NCBI RefSeq assembly: GCF_021789175.1
Contig: NZ_CP084560.1
Coordinates: 4,340,001-4,404,000, forward strand
Reading direction: 5' to 3'
Source of the DNA: Arthrobacter sp. FW306-2-2C-D06B
GTDB taxonomy: Bacteria > Actinomycetota > Actinomycetes > Actinomycetales > Micrococcaceae
Length of the DNA stretch: 64,000 bases
Position numbers and translations under genes: made by a program. Under the pieces are notes generated by a model. The model was not told the origin of the DNA. It saw only the letters and a program-made list of their open reading frames with translations, and did not search any database. Below, piece by piece: positions 26,345 to 34,259 of the stretch. How positions within the stretch are numbered: position 1 is the first letter of the stretch; every line of letters begins with the position of its first letter.

Positions 26345-27358
26345 TTAGCTGCATGCCGCAACCGGGAGGTCCTGCCACTGGGGTCGGCATCCAATGCCAA
26401 GTAGTCCGAAGACTGTGTTGACGGATTCGCGGAGGGTTTCAAGCTGCGCCCGCGAGCGCCGGTGGCCTGAAGTTGCCTCCACCACTGTTGTTTTCCTGAA
26501 GCGGACCTTGTCGCCCGGGCGGGCTTGGGCAAGGACGTCCAGGCCATTACTGGTGACCACTGCGAGGACCGGATATCCGGCCGTGACGCCGCGTCCCCGA
26601 TGCAGTACCAGCAGTTCTTCCCGCGAAGGAACCTCAACGGCGCCCACCGGGACCCCGCGTGAAAGCACTTCGCCACTCGCGGTTCTTTCCGGAAGTTCGC
26701 CGCCTAGCCTCAGGCCGATGTGATTGCTCCGGCCACTCACGGCGTACTCCGAGGTGAAGAGCAACTCGGCGGAATCGCCAAACTCGGCGACATCCGGACC
26801 GTCGGTCACATCGACCATCAGTTCCTGCCCCATGTCCGGCCGTTCAAGACCAAGCCGGAAGAGCGGAAGGTCGAAGTACGGTTGGCGAACCGGGCGCACG
26901 CTGCGGCGGGTGAGGAGTGTGGTTCCCTCCTTGAGCTGCAGGCCGAAGCCCACAACGGTGTCCGGAGCACAACTACCCAGCAGCATCGGCGCCTCCACGG
27001 AGCCGTGGATGGCCAGGTAGGCACGGAGGCCCCGGTTGATTCCCCGGATGGCTACCGTCTCGCCCGCACGGACCGAAACCGGTTCCCACTGGCTGCTCGG
27101 ACGCCCTCCGACGGTGAGTATCAGGGGTGCCCCCGTGACGGCGATCAGGATGTCGGACTGCGCCTTCATCCTGAAGTCGAGGGCCGTGATCTCCACCAGC
27201 GGGTCATTGTCGAGGTTGCCGGCCAGGATGTTGGCGGCCCGGGCTGAGTACTGGTCCAAGGCGCCGTTGACCGGCAGTCCAAAACGCGGTCCCCGGAAAC
27301 GGCCAAGGTCTGTGACCACGGAGTTACCCGGTTGCTGGATGAGGATGTGCCCGTTCAT
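26345..27358 (-). CDS. pxpC: 5-oxoprolinase subunit C (biotin-dependent carboxyltransferase-like)
   Basis: The 337-residue protein is the AHS2/KipA-type partner: ILIQQPGNSVVTDLGRFRGPRFGLPVNGALDQ at the N-terminus is the family signature, and SRGVPVGAVEVPS and GYPVLAVV follow later. With PxpA and PxpB it forms the ATP-dependent bacterial 5-oxoprolinase that opens L-pyroglutamate to L-glutamate. Its ATG overlaps the end of pxpB by four bases (ATGA). Longer in-frame starts inside pxpB are not supported. Confidence 0.92.
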   Translation of the reverse strand: MNGHILIQQPGNSVVTDLGRFRGPRFGLPVNGALDQYSARAANILAGNLDNDPLVEITALDFRMKAQSDILIAVTGAPLILTVGGRPSSQWEPVSVRAGETVAIRGINRGLRAYLAIHGSVEAPMLLGSCAPDTVVGFGLQLKEGTTLLTRRSVRPVRQPYFDLPLFRLGLERPDMGQELMVDVTDGPDVAEFGDSAELLFTSEYAVSGRSNHIGLRLGGELPERTASGEVLSRGVPVGAVEVPSREELLVLHRGRGVTAGYPVLAVVTSNGLDVLAQARPGDKVRFRKTTVVEATSGHRRSRAQLETLRESVNTVFGLLGIGCRPQWQDLPVAACS

Positions 27359-28077
27359 GGCCTTGCTTCCAGTTCCATGCCGAGGTATGAGTCGAAATCT
27401 CCGGCTTCGATCCGCCGGAACCGGAGAATATCTCCGGGCTTGTAGGGGACCAGTGGTTCGCGACGAATGTTCAGGACGGTCAACGGGGTTTGGCCGATGA
27501 CGCACCAGCCACCGGGTGCCACAGCGGGTGCGATGACGGCCTGGCGGCCTGCCACTGCCACTGCCCCTGCCGGGACGCTGAGCCGGGGATCCTTGAGGCG
27601 CGGCACGGGCTTGGGGAACGCGGGGCCGTCCATCATGGGCGAGCCGGCCGGCGCACCCAGGCAGCGAACGGTGTAGGTCTTCTCCGTGTGGAGGCGGATG
27701 ACTTCCCCAATGGAGATGCCCTGTTGCTCGGCTACTTTCTCCAGGTCGGGACCGTATTCGCCGCCGTAAACCACCGGGACGTCAAATTCACGGGGTGCTG
27801 CTGCGGTGCCTGCTGACCGGCCCATTTCAAGGAGTCCCAGCTTCACGAACGCGCGCACCTGGCGGGCAGACACCAGGACGGAGTCGAATTCCACCAGCAC
27901 GGAATCGTAGGTGGGTACCGCGCCATGAAGGCCCTCGGCGCCACAGCTCTCCAGCCAGTCGGCAAGACGGTGGACCGTGAGCCAGTTGTCCTCGCTTGCT
28001 TCAGCGAGGGCGACAACGCGCAATGCGGAGTCTCCGGATTCGTAGATCTCGGTGGGAGCCGCAGTGTGAACGGACAT
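27355..28077 (-). CDS. pxpB: 5-oxoprolinase subunit B (KipI/AHS1-like)
   Basis: This 240-residue protein belongs to the AHS1/KipI family. Diagnostic stretches are YDSVLVEFDSVLVS, FDVPVVYGGEYGPDLEKVAE, CLGAPAGSPMMDG and GGWCVIGQTPLTVLN. It is the second subunit of the 5-oxoprolinase complex. The start MSVHTAAP is chosen because it lies directly after the pxpA stop (TGACATG) with GAGGAAGG in the end of pxpA as ribosome site. Confidence 0.92.
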   Translation of the reverse strand: MSVHTAAPTEIYESGDSALRVVALAEASEDNWLTVHRLADWLESCGAEGLHGAVPTYDSVLVEFDSVLVSARQVRAFVKLGLLEMGRSAGTAAAPREFDVPVVYGGEYGPDLEKVAEQQGISIGEVIRLHTEKTYTVRCLGAPAGSPMMDGPAFPKPVPRLKDPRLSVPAGAVAVAGRQAVIAPAVAPGGWCVIGQTPLTVLNIRREPLVPYKPGDILRFRRIEAGDFDSYLGMELEARP

Positions 28078-28078
28078 G

Positions 28079-28867
28079 TCAGGCCGCCTTCCTCTTGGCA
28101 TCCATGACTTCGGTCAACGGGGCGATACGGACCCCGGCCGAAATGAGCTCCGAGCGAACGAGCCGGGCGAGCTCGACGGCGCCGGGGTTGTCTCCGTGAA
28201 GCAGGACGGTGTCCGTGGAGATGTCGATGTCAGTGCCATTGGCGCACCGGATCTTGCCCTCGCACACCATGCGGACGGTTCGCTCGACAATGGCCGAGGG
28301 ATCGTGCAGTACGGCGCCGGGCTGGCTGCGCGGGACCAGGGTTCCGTCTTCCTGGTAGGCACGATCGACGATGCCGACAATGGCTACATCCAGGCCGGCG
28401 GAACGTGCCGCCTTGGCCAACTCGCCCTCCTGGGCGACCACGATGAGTTCGTTGTCCACGCGGGCGGCGGCCTCGGCTACGGCCTCAGCGTAGTCCGCTC
28501 GGACGGCGACGAGATTTCCCAGCCGGCCGTGCGGCGCAATGTGGGTCACCTTGGTTCCGTGGAAGGCCGCGAAGCCGTTCAGGGCCCCCAACTGGTACAG
28601 CACATCCGCGCGCACCTCGTTGGCAGTGAGGCCCATGTCCCTGCGGCCGAAACCACGCAGGTCCGGGAAGCTCGGGTGGGCTCCAATACCCACCCCGCGG
28701 CGAACGCATTCAGCAACGGTCGCGTCCATGATGTCGGGATCGCCGGCGTGGAACCCGCAAGCGATATTGGCGCTTGAAACGATCTCCAGAAGATCGGTGT
28801 CGCTGCCCATGGTGTAGGCACCGAATCCCTCTCCAAGATCCGCTACAAGATCAATTATCGGGTTCAC
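28079..28867 (-). CDS. pxpA: 5-oxoprolinase subunit A (LamB/YcsF family)
   Basis: About 262 residues. The protein opens IDLVADLGEGFGAYTMGSD, then SANIACGFHAGDPDIMDATV and GAHPSFPDLRGFGRRDM, the three hallmark blocks of the LamB/YcsF family. The GTG at 28867 (VNPIIDLVAD) gives the usual N-terminus and has GGAAAGAG upstream; an ATG 15 codons earlier at 28912 is possible but unlikely. It is the first gene of a pxpA-pxpB-pxpC operon, with the MHS transporter and SDR behind it. It disposes of 5-oxoproline or uses it as a carbon and nitrogen source. Confidence 0.93.
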   Translation of the reverse strand: MNPIIDLVADLGEGFGAYTMGSDTDLLEIVSSANIACGFHAGDPDIMDATVAECVRRGVGIGAHPSFPDLRGFGRRDMGLTANEVRADVLYQLGALNGFAAFHGTKVTHIAPHGRLGNLVAVRADYAEAVAEAAARVDNELIVVAQEGELAKAARSAGLDVAIVGIVDRAYQEDGTLVPRSQPGAVLHDPSAIVERTVRMVCEGKIRCANGTDIDISTDTVLLHGDNPGAVELARLVRSELISAGVRIAPLTEVMDAKRKAA

Positions 28868-28987
28868 GTGGTTCTCTTTCCGTGGTTCTGCATCGGGGTC
28901 CGGTAATTCCATACGAACGGCAGGAATATCCGGTAAAATCAGTCGCCTTTTCGATTGAAAGTGTTTAGCTAAAATTCTTCAATCCGG

Positions 28988-29001
28988 CGAACTGTCGGTA
29001 A
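28988..29001. promoter_or_regulatory. Direct repeat, copy 1, candidate regulator site
   Basis: CGAACTGTCGGTAA matches CGAACTGTCAGTAA at 29224-29237 in 13 of 14 positions. The two copies flank the centre of the pxpA/LysR divergent region, 236 bases apart. Confidence 0.45.
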
Positions 29002-29126
29002 TTCTTTGGTGATAGAAGTCTCGCACCCACGAACTTCGGGCACAAAGACCTATTCGCTATCACGGGATAGCTCCCGGTTATGACCTAGGGCACACATGCC
29101 GCCGGCAGGGACCGCGTGGCGCCGGA

Positions 29127-29167
29127 CCGCCGTCGTCGTCCTCCTTGTTGGAGGTCGACGACGGCGG
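29127..29167. other. Long stable hairpin in the pxpA/LysR divergent region
   Basis: An 18-bp stem with one mismatch (29127-29144 with 29150-29167) surrounds a 5-base loop. It is not at the end of any gene. It could insulate the two divergent promoters, act in a long 5' leader, or be a leftover terminator. Confidence 0.5.
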
Positions 29168-29223
29168 GTCGTCAAATGCGTCTATATTTGGGTATCGGGA
29201 CAATTTGGTTGATGGGGAGTCAA

Positions 29224-29237
29224 CGAACTGTCAGTAA
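29224..29237. promoter_or_regulatory. Direct repeat, copy 2, candidate regulator site
   Basis: CGAACTGTCAGTAA is the partner of the site at 28988-29001. It lies about 145 bases before the LysR start. Confidence 0.45.
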
Positions 29238-29380
29238 ATGGTTGGGAAACGCCACCATGGGGATGTGGATCTCAAATTAGTCGCTGAGAGACAGGTCACA
29301 CAAAGACGGATTGTGTGTCCCTACATAGAATTTCCTTATGGCATCCAGGCCCCAATGAGGACCTGGAGGAAGGCAGACCC

Positions 29381-30313
29381 ATGGATACGCGGAAGCTCTC
29401 GTATTTTGTAAAGATCGTCGATTCGGGGAGCATCACCAAGGCCGCCGCAGCGCTCCACGTTGCCCAACCCGCCCTCAGCCAGCAGGTGTCGGCGTTGGAA
29501 AGCGACTTGAAGCAGCGCCTGCTGATCCGCAGTAAGCAGGGAGTCGAGCCAACCGCCGCGGGACACACCCTCTATCGCCACGCCCAGACCATCCTGCGGC
29601 TCGTGGAACAAGCCCGGCTGGACGTAGCGGCGTCCGGGGCCGCACCGTCGGGCAGGGTGTCCATCGCCATCGCACCGTACAGCATGGCCTCGAGCCTCAC
29701 GCCGCAGATCATCCGCGAGGTTGGCCGGCGTTACCCGGACATTGTGGTGCACCTGACGGAGATCTTCGGCGGCGTGCTGAGCGAGGCAATCAAGAACGGC
29801 CGCCTCGACATGGCCCTGATCTACGAGCCGGGGAAGATCCGTGGAGTGCAGTTCACCACCATGATTGTGGAAGACCTGCACCTGGTGACCCATGAGGACG
29901 TCGATGTGGCCCAGGGTCGAACAACGGTCACCCTCGAAGAAGCCAGCAGCCTTGGGCTGTTCCTCCCCGAAAAAAACCACACCCTGCGCCAGATCATCGA
30001 GAAGGGACTGGCTGACCACGGGTTGCCCCTGCGCCTTGTTGGGGAAGTGGAATCGGTTCCGTCACTGGTTCGACTCATCCGCGCAAACCTCGGGGCAACC
30101 GTGCTGCCGAAATCGGCCGCTGATGCGCTCTTCCCTGATGAGAACTTCAAGGTCCTGCGGATCGTCGAACCGGCCCTGCAGAGCAAGATTGCCCTGTGCA
30201 CCCCTGACCATGAGCCGCTGTCCGAGGCAGCCTCTGCCGTGCTCATCCTGGTCAAGGAGATGCTCCAGCAACAATTGATCAGCAAGTACGCGGCCGATCC
30301 AGCCGAAGCGTGA
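29381..30313 (+). CDS. LysR-family transcriptional regulator
   Basis: This 310-residue LTTR starts MDTRKLSYFVKIVDSGSITKAAAALHVAQPALSQQVSALE, the classical N-terminal winged helix. The periplasmic-binding-like effector domain begins around residue 90. GGAGGAAGG lies upstream of this ATG, so it is chosen over an ATG 22 codons earlier. The DTRKLSYFVKIVDSGS style N-terminus is like the Nac/CynR-type LTTRs that control nitrogen or organic-acid use. Divergent from pxpA, it is the probable regulator of the 5-oxoproline cluster. Confidence 0.92.
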   Translation: MDTRKLSYFVKIVDSGSITKAAAALHVAQPALSQQVSALESDLKQRLLIRSKQGVEPTAAGHTLYRHAQTILRLVEQARLDVAASGAAPSGRVSIAIAPYSMASSLTPQIIREVGRRYPDIVVHLTEIFGGVLSEAIKNGRLDMALIYEPGKIRGVQFTTMIVEDLHLVTHEDVDVAQGRTTVTLEEASSLGLFLPEKNHTLRQIIEKGLADHGLPLRLVGEVESVPSLVRLIRANLGATVLPKSAADALFPDENFKVLRIVEPALQSKIALCTPDHEPLSEAASAVLILVKEMLQQQLISKYAADPAEA

Positions 30314-30409
30314 TCGATCCATAACATTGCCTTATCCGGACAGACATCTTTGGTCTTATTCACCGACGTTTTTATTTCCTACTATCGAATTAGCAAGTAA
30401 TTCGAAAGC

Positions 30410-30430
30410 GGTTCGCGGACTCCGTGAACC
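30410..30430 (+). promoter_or_regulatory. Inverted repeat in front of the 73-residue ORF
   Basis: GGTTCGCGGA (30410-30419) and TCCGTGAACC (30421-30430) pair at 9 of 10 positions around one base. It lies just before the ribosome site of the small gene and could be an operator or a leader hairpin. Confidence 0.5.
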
Positions 30431-30447
30431 CAATCAAAGGAACAGCG

Positions 30448-30669
30448 GTGAAAAAGATCAGCCAGACCCGGTGGGCTTCGAATCCAACCCTCGGAGCGAT
30501 CAGTGCACGGACCGGATTCCACTGCCCAAGGAACGGTTTCTGGCGTCCAGTAGGCGGGCTGGGCGAACCCCTCTTCGTCTTCGAAGGAAGCCTCATGCCG
30601 GCCCACGCTGGACACAGCATCGAGTGGTACCTGGTCGACGCACGGCCAGGACACCCTGGGCTGGACTGA
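30448..30669 (+). CDS. Small protein of unknown function with CPxxGxWxP motif
   Basis: This 73-residue ORF starts with GTG (VKKISQTRW), with AAAGGA about six bases upstream, and ends before a strong terminator. Its centre reads TGFHCPRNGFWRPVGG and it continues EPLFVFEGSLMPAHAGHSIEWYLVD. The single Cys next to Pro and Trp and the EGSLMPAHAG segment look like a compact folded domain. I recall similar small proteins in other bacteria without known function. Codon bias is coding-like; the small size leaves some doubt. Confidence 0.58.
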   Translation: MKKISQTRWASNPTLGAISARTGFHCPRNGFWRPVGGLGEPLFVFEGSLMPAHAGHSIEWYLVDARPGHPGLD

Positions 30670-30740
30670 CTCGGCTAACCACGCCGTACCGCTGCCCCGG
30701 CAGCCCGCCGTCGTCGGCTTCCCGCTCCATCGCACCACTC

Positions 30741-30769
30741 AAGGCGCCTTGCCCCAGGCAAGGCGCCTT
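30741..30769 (+). terminator. Terminator after the 73-residue ORF
   Basis: AAGGCGCCTTGCC (30741-30753) pairs perfectly with 30757-30769 around a 3-base loop. It is a strong hairpin about 70 bases downstream of the ORF. Confidence 0.75.
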
Positions 30770-30807
30770 CGTCGTGCGCGGAAACGTGCCTCGGGCAAGG
30801 CGCGCAA

Positions 30808-30839
30808 AAGGCCGGCCACCGCATTCGGTGACCGGCCTT
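30808..30839 (-). terminator. Rho-independent terminator of the RraA/LigK-type aldolase gene
   Basis: The 13-bp stem (30808-30820 with 30827-30839, one mismatch) is followed on the minus strand by TTTT, 13 bases after the aldolase stop. Confidence 0.8.
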
Positions 30840-30851
30840 AGAGCAACACAA

Positions 30852-31526
30852 TCAGTCTTCGACCAGGAGCCCCTTGGCCTTCAGCTTCTCCGTTAGCCCG
30901 CACAACTCGATGGTGGTGCCTCCGGCGTGGTAGGCCTTGATGAGCTCGCGTTCGGCGTCGTCCCGGGCCTGGGAGAGCGCAATGACCTCTTCAGCTTCTT
31001 CACGGCGGACCACCACGACGCCGTCAGCGTCACCGCGGAGGATGTCGCCGGGGTAGATGATCTCATCGCCGAAGACGAGCGGGTGGTTGATCGGCCCAAG
31101 GGTTTCCTTGACCGTTCCCTTGATACACACGCTGCCCGAGAACACCGGGAGGCCGAGTTCGATGAGGTCCTGGGTGTCCCGCACGCCGGAATCCGTCACC
31201 ATCGCCGCGATGCCCTTGGCTTTCATGGCATTGCCCAGGACGTCGCCGAAGGTTCCGGCGTCGGAAAATTCCTGGGCACCGACCAAGACGACATCGCCGG
31301 CCTGGGCGTAGTGGATGGCGACCTGGAGCATGAGGTTGTCCTGCGGGGCACAAGCCACCGTCACGGCCGGCCCACAGAAGGACATGGAGCGGTCGATCGG
31401 CTTGATCTTGGAGCTCAAGGCGCCCCGGCGGCCTTGGGCTTCGTGGATGGTCGCGGAGGAGAACGCCGCAAGGCGGCTGACGACGTCGGCGTCCGGCCTC
31501 TGGAATTTGGTCTTAACGTGGATCAT
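30852..31526 (-). CDS. RraA-fold class II aldolase, 4-carboxy-4-hydroxy-2-oxoadipate / HMG aldolase type
   Basis: This 224-residue protein carries the diagnostic metal and catalytic motif G-D-x20-R-D (FGDVLGNAMKAKG to DSGVRD) that separates true aldolases from RNase E regulators. GPAVTV and GDILRGDADGVVVV also fit. LigK/GalC-type enzymes cleave 4-carboxy-4-hydroxy-2-oxoadipate to pyruvate and oxaloacetate in the protocatechuate 4,5-cleavage and gallate pathways, and also decarboxylate oxaloacetate. It lies 45 bases behind an aspartate-type aminotransferase on the same strand. No ring-cleavage partner for that pathway is in the window, so the physiological substrate is open. Confidence 0.88.
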   Translation of the reverse strand: MIHVKTKFQRPDADVVSRLAAFSSATIHEAQGRRGALSSKIKPIDRSMSFCGPAVTVACAPQDNLMLQVAIHYAQAGDVVLVGAQEFSDAGTFGDVLGNAMKAKGIAAMVTDSGVRDTQDLIELGLPVFSGSVCIKGTVKETLGPINHPLVFGDEIIYPGDILRGDADGVVVVRREEAEEVIALSQARDDAERELIKAYHAGGTTIELCGLTEKLKAKGLLVED

Positions 31527-31571
31527 TTCCTGAATCTTTCTCTTGGCTGGCTGCTGGGGTGCCCGTAGGGC

Positions 31572-32780
31572 TTAGTTGAGGGCGCTGACTGCCTTGCGGA
31601 TTGAGTCCACGCCGGCGTTGATGGTCTCCAGCGATGTGGCGAAGGAGATCCGGAAGTACGGGCCAAGCCCATAGGCCGAGCCCTGGATGACGGCAACCGC
31701 GGCCGCGTTGAGGAGGTACAGCGTGAAGTCCTGGTCGTTTTCGATGACGGTGCCGTCCGGGGCGGTCTTGCCGATGACACCGCTGCAGTTCACGTAGGCG
31801 TAGAAGGCGCCTTCGGCAGGGGCGACGGACAGTCCGTCAATGGCGTTGAGGCCTTCGACGGCGACGTCCCGGCGCTTGCGGTACACCTCCACGCTGTCCC
31901 GGACGAACGATTGGTCACCGTTCAGCGCGGCTGCCGCGGCCGCCTGGCTGACCGACGACGGGCAGGACGACGTCTGCGACTGCAGCTTGTTCATAGCAGC
32001 GATCAAAGGCGCCGGGCCTACGCCGTAGCCAAGGCGCCAACCGGTCATGGCGTACGCCTTGGAGACACCGTTGACCAGCAGGATGCGGTCACGCAGGGAA
32101 GGAACCGCCGTAACGAGGCTCGTTACCCGCCCGTCGCCGAAGTGGATTTCGTCGTAGATTTCGTCGGTGAGGATGTAGACGTGCGGGAATTCCTCAAGCA
32201 CGTCACCAAGTGCCCGCAGTTCTTCGCGTGAGTACACGGCCCCCGTCGGGTTGGACGGAGCGTTGAGGATAAGCCACTTGGTCTTCGGTGTGATGGCTTC
32301 GCGGAGTGCGGCCGGGGTGAGCTTGAAGCCGGTGTCTTCTCCGCAAGCGACGATCACGGGCGTGCCGTCGTTGGCGAGGACCATGTCCGGGTATGAGACC
32401 CAGTACGGTGCCGGGACGATGACCTCGTCGCCCTCGTTGAGCGAGGCCATGAGCGCGACGTAGATGACTTGCTTGGCTCCGCCGCCGATGGTCAGCTGGT
32501 TCGCTTCGTAGTGCACGCCGGTGTGGCCTTCAACCCGGCGGAGGATAGCGGTCTGCAGCTCAGGCGTTCCGGTCACCGAGGTGTATTTGGTCTGGCCGGC
32601 GTTGATCGCTTCGATCGCGGCCGCCTTGATGTGGTCAGGGGTGTCGAAGTCCGGCTCGCCGACGGTCAGGTCGATGATCGGAATGCCTTCGGCTCGTAGT
32701 TCACGGACGCGGGCGGCGGCCGCAACGCTCGCTGAGGACTTGATGCGTGTGACCCTCGACGCCGGCAGGTACTCGGACAT
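31572..32780 (-). CDS. Aspartate-type PLP aminotransferase (class I, subgroup 1-gamma)
   Basis: The 402-residue enzyme shows IIDLTVGEPDFDTPDHIKAAA, KWLILNAPSNPTGAVYS, TDEIYDEIHF and the PLP-binding Lys241 in VNGVSKAYAMTGWRLGYG, all as in bacterial aspartate aminotransferases of the Ib type. It would convert aspartate and 2-oxoglutarate to oxaloacetate and glutamate. Its operon partner, an RraA-fold aldolase, makes or removes oxaloacetate, so the two may act together. About 290 bases of divergent spacer lie upstream, with CATTTAGG direct repeats but no clear operator. Confidence 0.93.
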   Translation of the reverse strand: MSEYLPASRVTRIKSSASVAAAARVRELRAEGIPIIDLTVGEPDFDTPDHIKAAAIEAINAGQTKYTSVTGTPELQTAILRRVEGHTGVHYEANQLTIGGGAKQVIYVALMASLNEGDEVIVPAPYWVSYPDMVLANDGTPVIVACGEDTGFKLTPAALREAITPKTKWLILNAPSNPTGAVYSREELRALGDVLEEFPHVYILTDEIYDEIHFGDGRVTSLVTAVPSLRDRILLVNGVSKAYAMTGWRLGYGVGPAPLIAAMNKLQSQTSSCPSSVSQAAAAAALNGDQSFVRDSVEVYRKRRDVAVEGLNAIDGLSVAPAEGAFYAYVNCSGVIGKTAPDGTVIENDQDFTLYLLNAAAVAVIQGSAYGLGPYFRISFATSLETINAGVDSIRKAVSALN

Positions 32781-33073
32781 TGTCTTCTCCAGAATCGTGA
32801 AACCCAGGATTCGGGTGTCGAATCCCCAATTTCGAGACTAGGCACTGACGGGCGCCGTGGATAAGACCTAATGTGCGTGGATCAATAAGAGACCCTTATG
32901 ACCGCCTGATGCATATAGGCATTCTGTGGTCATTTAGGGACATTTCAACTCCATTTAGGAATCTTCCATGCACTTTCCTTATGGGTTCACGCGGTATTGG
33001 TATTTCCGCGGCTCTGCGGATGCCGCCTAGATTTCATAGATCAGAAGTTCGCGAAGAGTCCGAAAGGGATCCA

Positions 33074-33604
33074 ATGCCAGCCCAATCCGGGTCCCTTCGG
33101 GGCACGTCAGCCACCGGCAGGTACACCTACCGGGCCAAGGTTCCAGTCCGGCCCCAACCCGTGGGCAAAGGAGATCGTGCCAAGCTCATGCACGCCCTCG
33201 CAGCCCATAAGCAACTCCTATCTCAAGCGACAAGCGCCATCCGCTCATTGACCGCTGTCCGCAACGAGATGATCGCCCAGGCCCTTGAAGACGGGCTCGC
33301 CCTGGCCACAATTTCCGCGGTGACCGGGGAGAACATGCGTGCCGTCCGGACTATCGGTTTGGCTTATGACGACCTTCACCCGAGTGGGCTTCCGCGAGGC
33401 GCACATGTGGATGGCCTGAGGGCGAAAAGCGAGCAACTCAAAGCAGCCGAAAGGCACCGCGACCAGATCGTTAATCAGCGGGAAGCGTTGATTGTCACGG
33501 CGCTCCGCACCCAAGCTTGCGATGACCTTGAACTTGCCTCGCTGACCGGCCTCACGCCCGAGCATATCCGCAGGTCAACGAGGGGCGTCGCGCGCTCCGC
33601 CTAG
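33074..33604 (+). CDS. Protein with two tandem helix-turn-helix-like units, unknown family
   Basis: This 176-residue protein starts at an ATG with AAAGGGA upstream. Residues about 58-95 (VRNEMIAQALEDGLALATIS, then TGENMRAVRTIG) and about 131-171 (QREALIVTALRTQACDDLEL, then TGLTPEHIRRSTRG) align as an internal duplication with pattern R-x3-I-x2-AL-x(8-11)-S/A-x2-TG-x5-R. Each unit resembles the HTH of AsnC or sigma-4-like proteins. The first 35 residues are basic and unstructured, and a charged helix links the units. This suggests a small DNA-binding protein contacting two half-sites as a monomer. I do not recognise a named family. Confidence 0.68.
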   Translation: MPAQSGSLRGTSATGRYTYRAKVPVRPQPVGKGDRAKLMHALAAHKQLLSQATSAIRSLTAVRNEMIAQALEDGLALATISAVTGENMRAVRTIGLAYDDLHPSGLPRGAHVDGLRAKSEQLKAAERHRDQIVNQREALIVTALRTQACDDLELASLTGLTPEHIRRSTRGVARSA

Positions 33605-33636
33605 CTTCCACGGGCCAGCCCAGACGGCGCATCTAA

Positions 33637-33702
33637 CCCAACTGACTGACAGTTGTTGTCGTTATGAGGCGTCAAAACGACAACAACTGCGAGTTAGTTG
33701 GG
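33637..33702. repeat. Intergenic palindromic repeat, family A copy 2
   Basis: Arms 33637-33663 and 33676-33702 pair over 27 bases with three mismatches around a 12-base loop. Inner ends are GTCGTT and AACGAC, and outer ends are CCCAACT and AGTTGGG. It lies between converging genes. It resembles the copy at 37076-37141 along its whole length and the copy at 2263-2322 in the core. Confidence 0.82.
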
Positions 33703-33707
33703 AGTGC

Positions 33708-34154
33708 TTACTTCGTTGCCTCTTTCCTTGCCGGCGGCGTCCTGCAGCTAAACAGTTCCTGTGTTCCCGTTTTCCTGGTGATGAGCACCGTCAATGCGCG
33801 GGCGGACGCAGAGATCGGTTCAAAATGTTGGATCGACCGCGCACCAACGTTCCAGATGCGCTTCACACCCAGCACCCGGTCGTGCTCATCCGTGGCAACC
33901 AAGGGCGGACTTCCCTGCCCTGCCATGGGCCTGCGTTTCCAGCACAGACTGACTACCGTCGCGTGCTCCCAGAATTCCACGGCGGTGACAAAGAATTCGC
34001 GCCCCTCATCATCCAGGAACAGCCCGGACTGCGGGACGTAAACAGCCCGCAGATCGTACTCCACGGGGCCTGGACGCCTTGCAGCCGGCGATTCGGCGAT
34101 GGCTGCGGCTTGTTGAGGATTGAGATCTGGTTGCGGGACCACGGCATGCTCCAT
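33708..34154 (-). CDS. Hypothetical protein
   Basis: The 148-residue protein has no signal peptide or membrane segment. The core reads as mixed beta structure (DLRAVYVPQSGLFLDDEGREFFVTAVEFWEHATVVSLCWKRRP) and then DEHDRVLGVKRIWNVGARSIQHFEPI, which looks like a small all-beta sensor or binding fold. It is downstream of hpaI on the same strand by about 105 bases. I do not recognise the family. A similar-looking protein lies at 43749-44150, on the far side of the aromatic gene cluster. Confidence 0.62.
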   Translation of the reverse strand: MEHAVVPQPDLNPQQAAAIAESPAARRPGPVEYDLRAVYVPQSGLFLDDEGREFFVTAVEFWEHATVVSLCWKRRPMAGQGSPPLVATDEHDRVLGVKRIWNVGARSIQHFEPISASARALTVLITRKTGTQELFSCRTPPARKEATK

Positions 34155-34259
34155 TGAAATTGCGGTCGACCCCCTCCTCGACCGCCCCCGAGCGGCCTCG
34201 GGATATCCAATGTAGCTCCGTCCAAGGACCTCCGGAAGAGTACCGACTACCTACCTAAT

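Larger units (their letters stand above)
28868..29380. other. 513-bp divergent regulatory region between pxpA and a LysR gene
   Basis: No coding sequence is seen here. The region is AT-richer than its surroundings and holds a direct repeat (28988-29001 and 29224-29237), a long hairpin (29127-29167) and an inverted pair GTGATAG/CTATCAC (29009-29015 and 29057-29063). Promoters for both directions must lie here. Confidence 0.6.
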
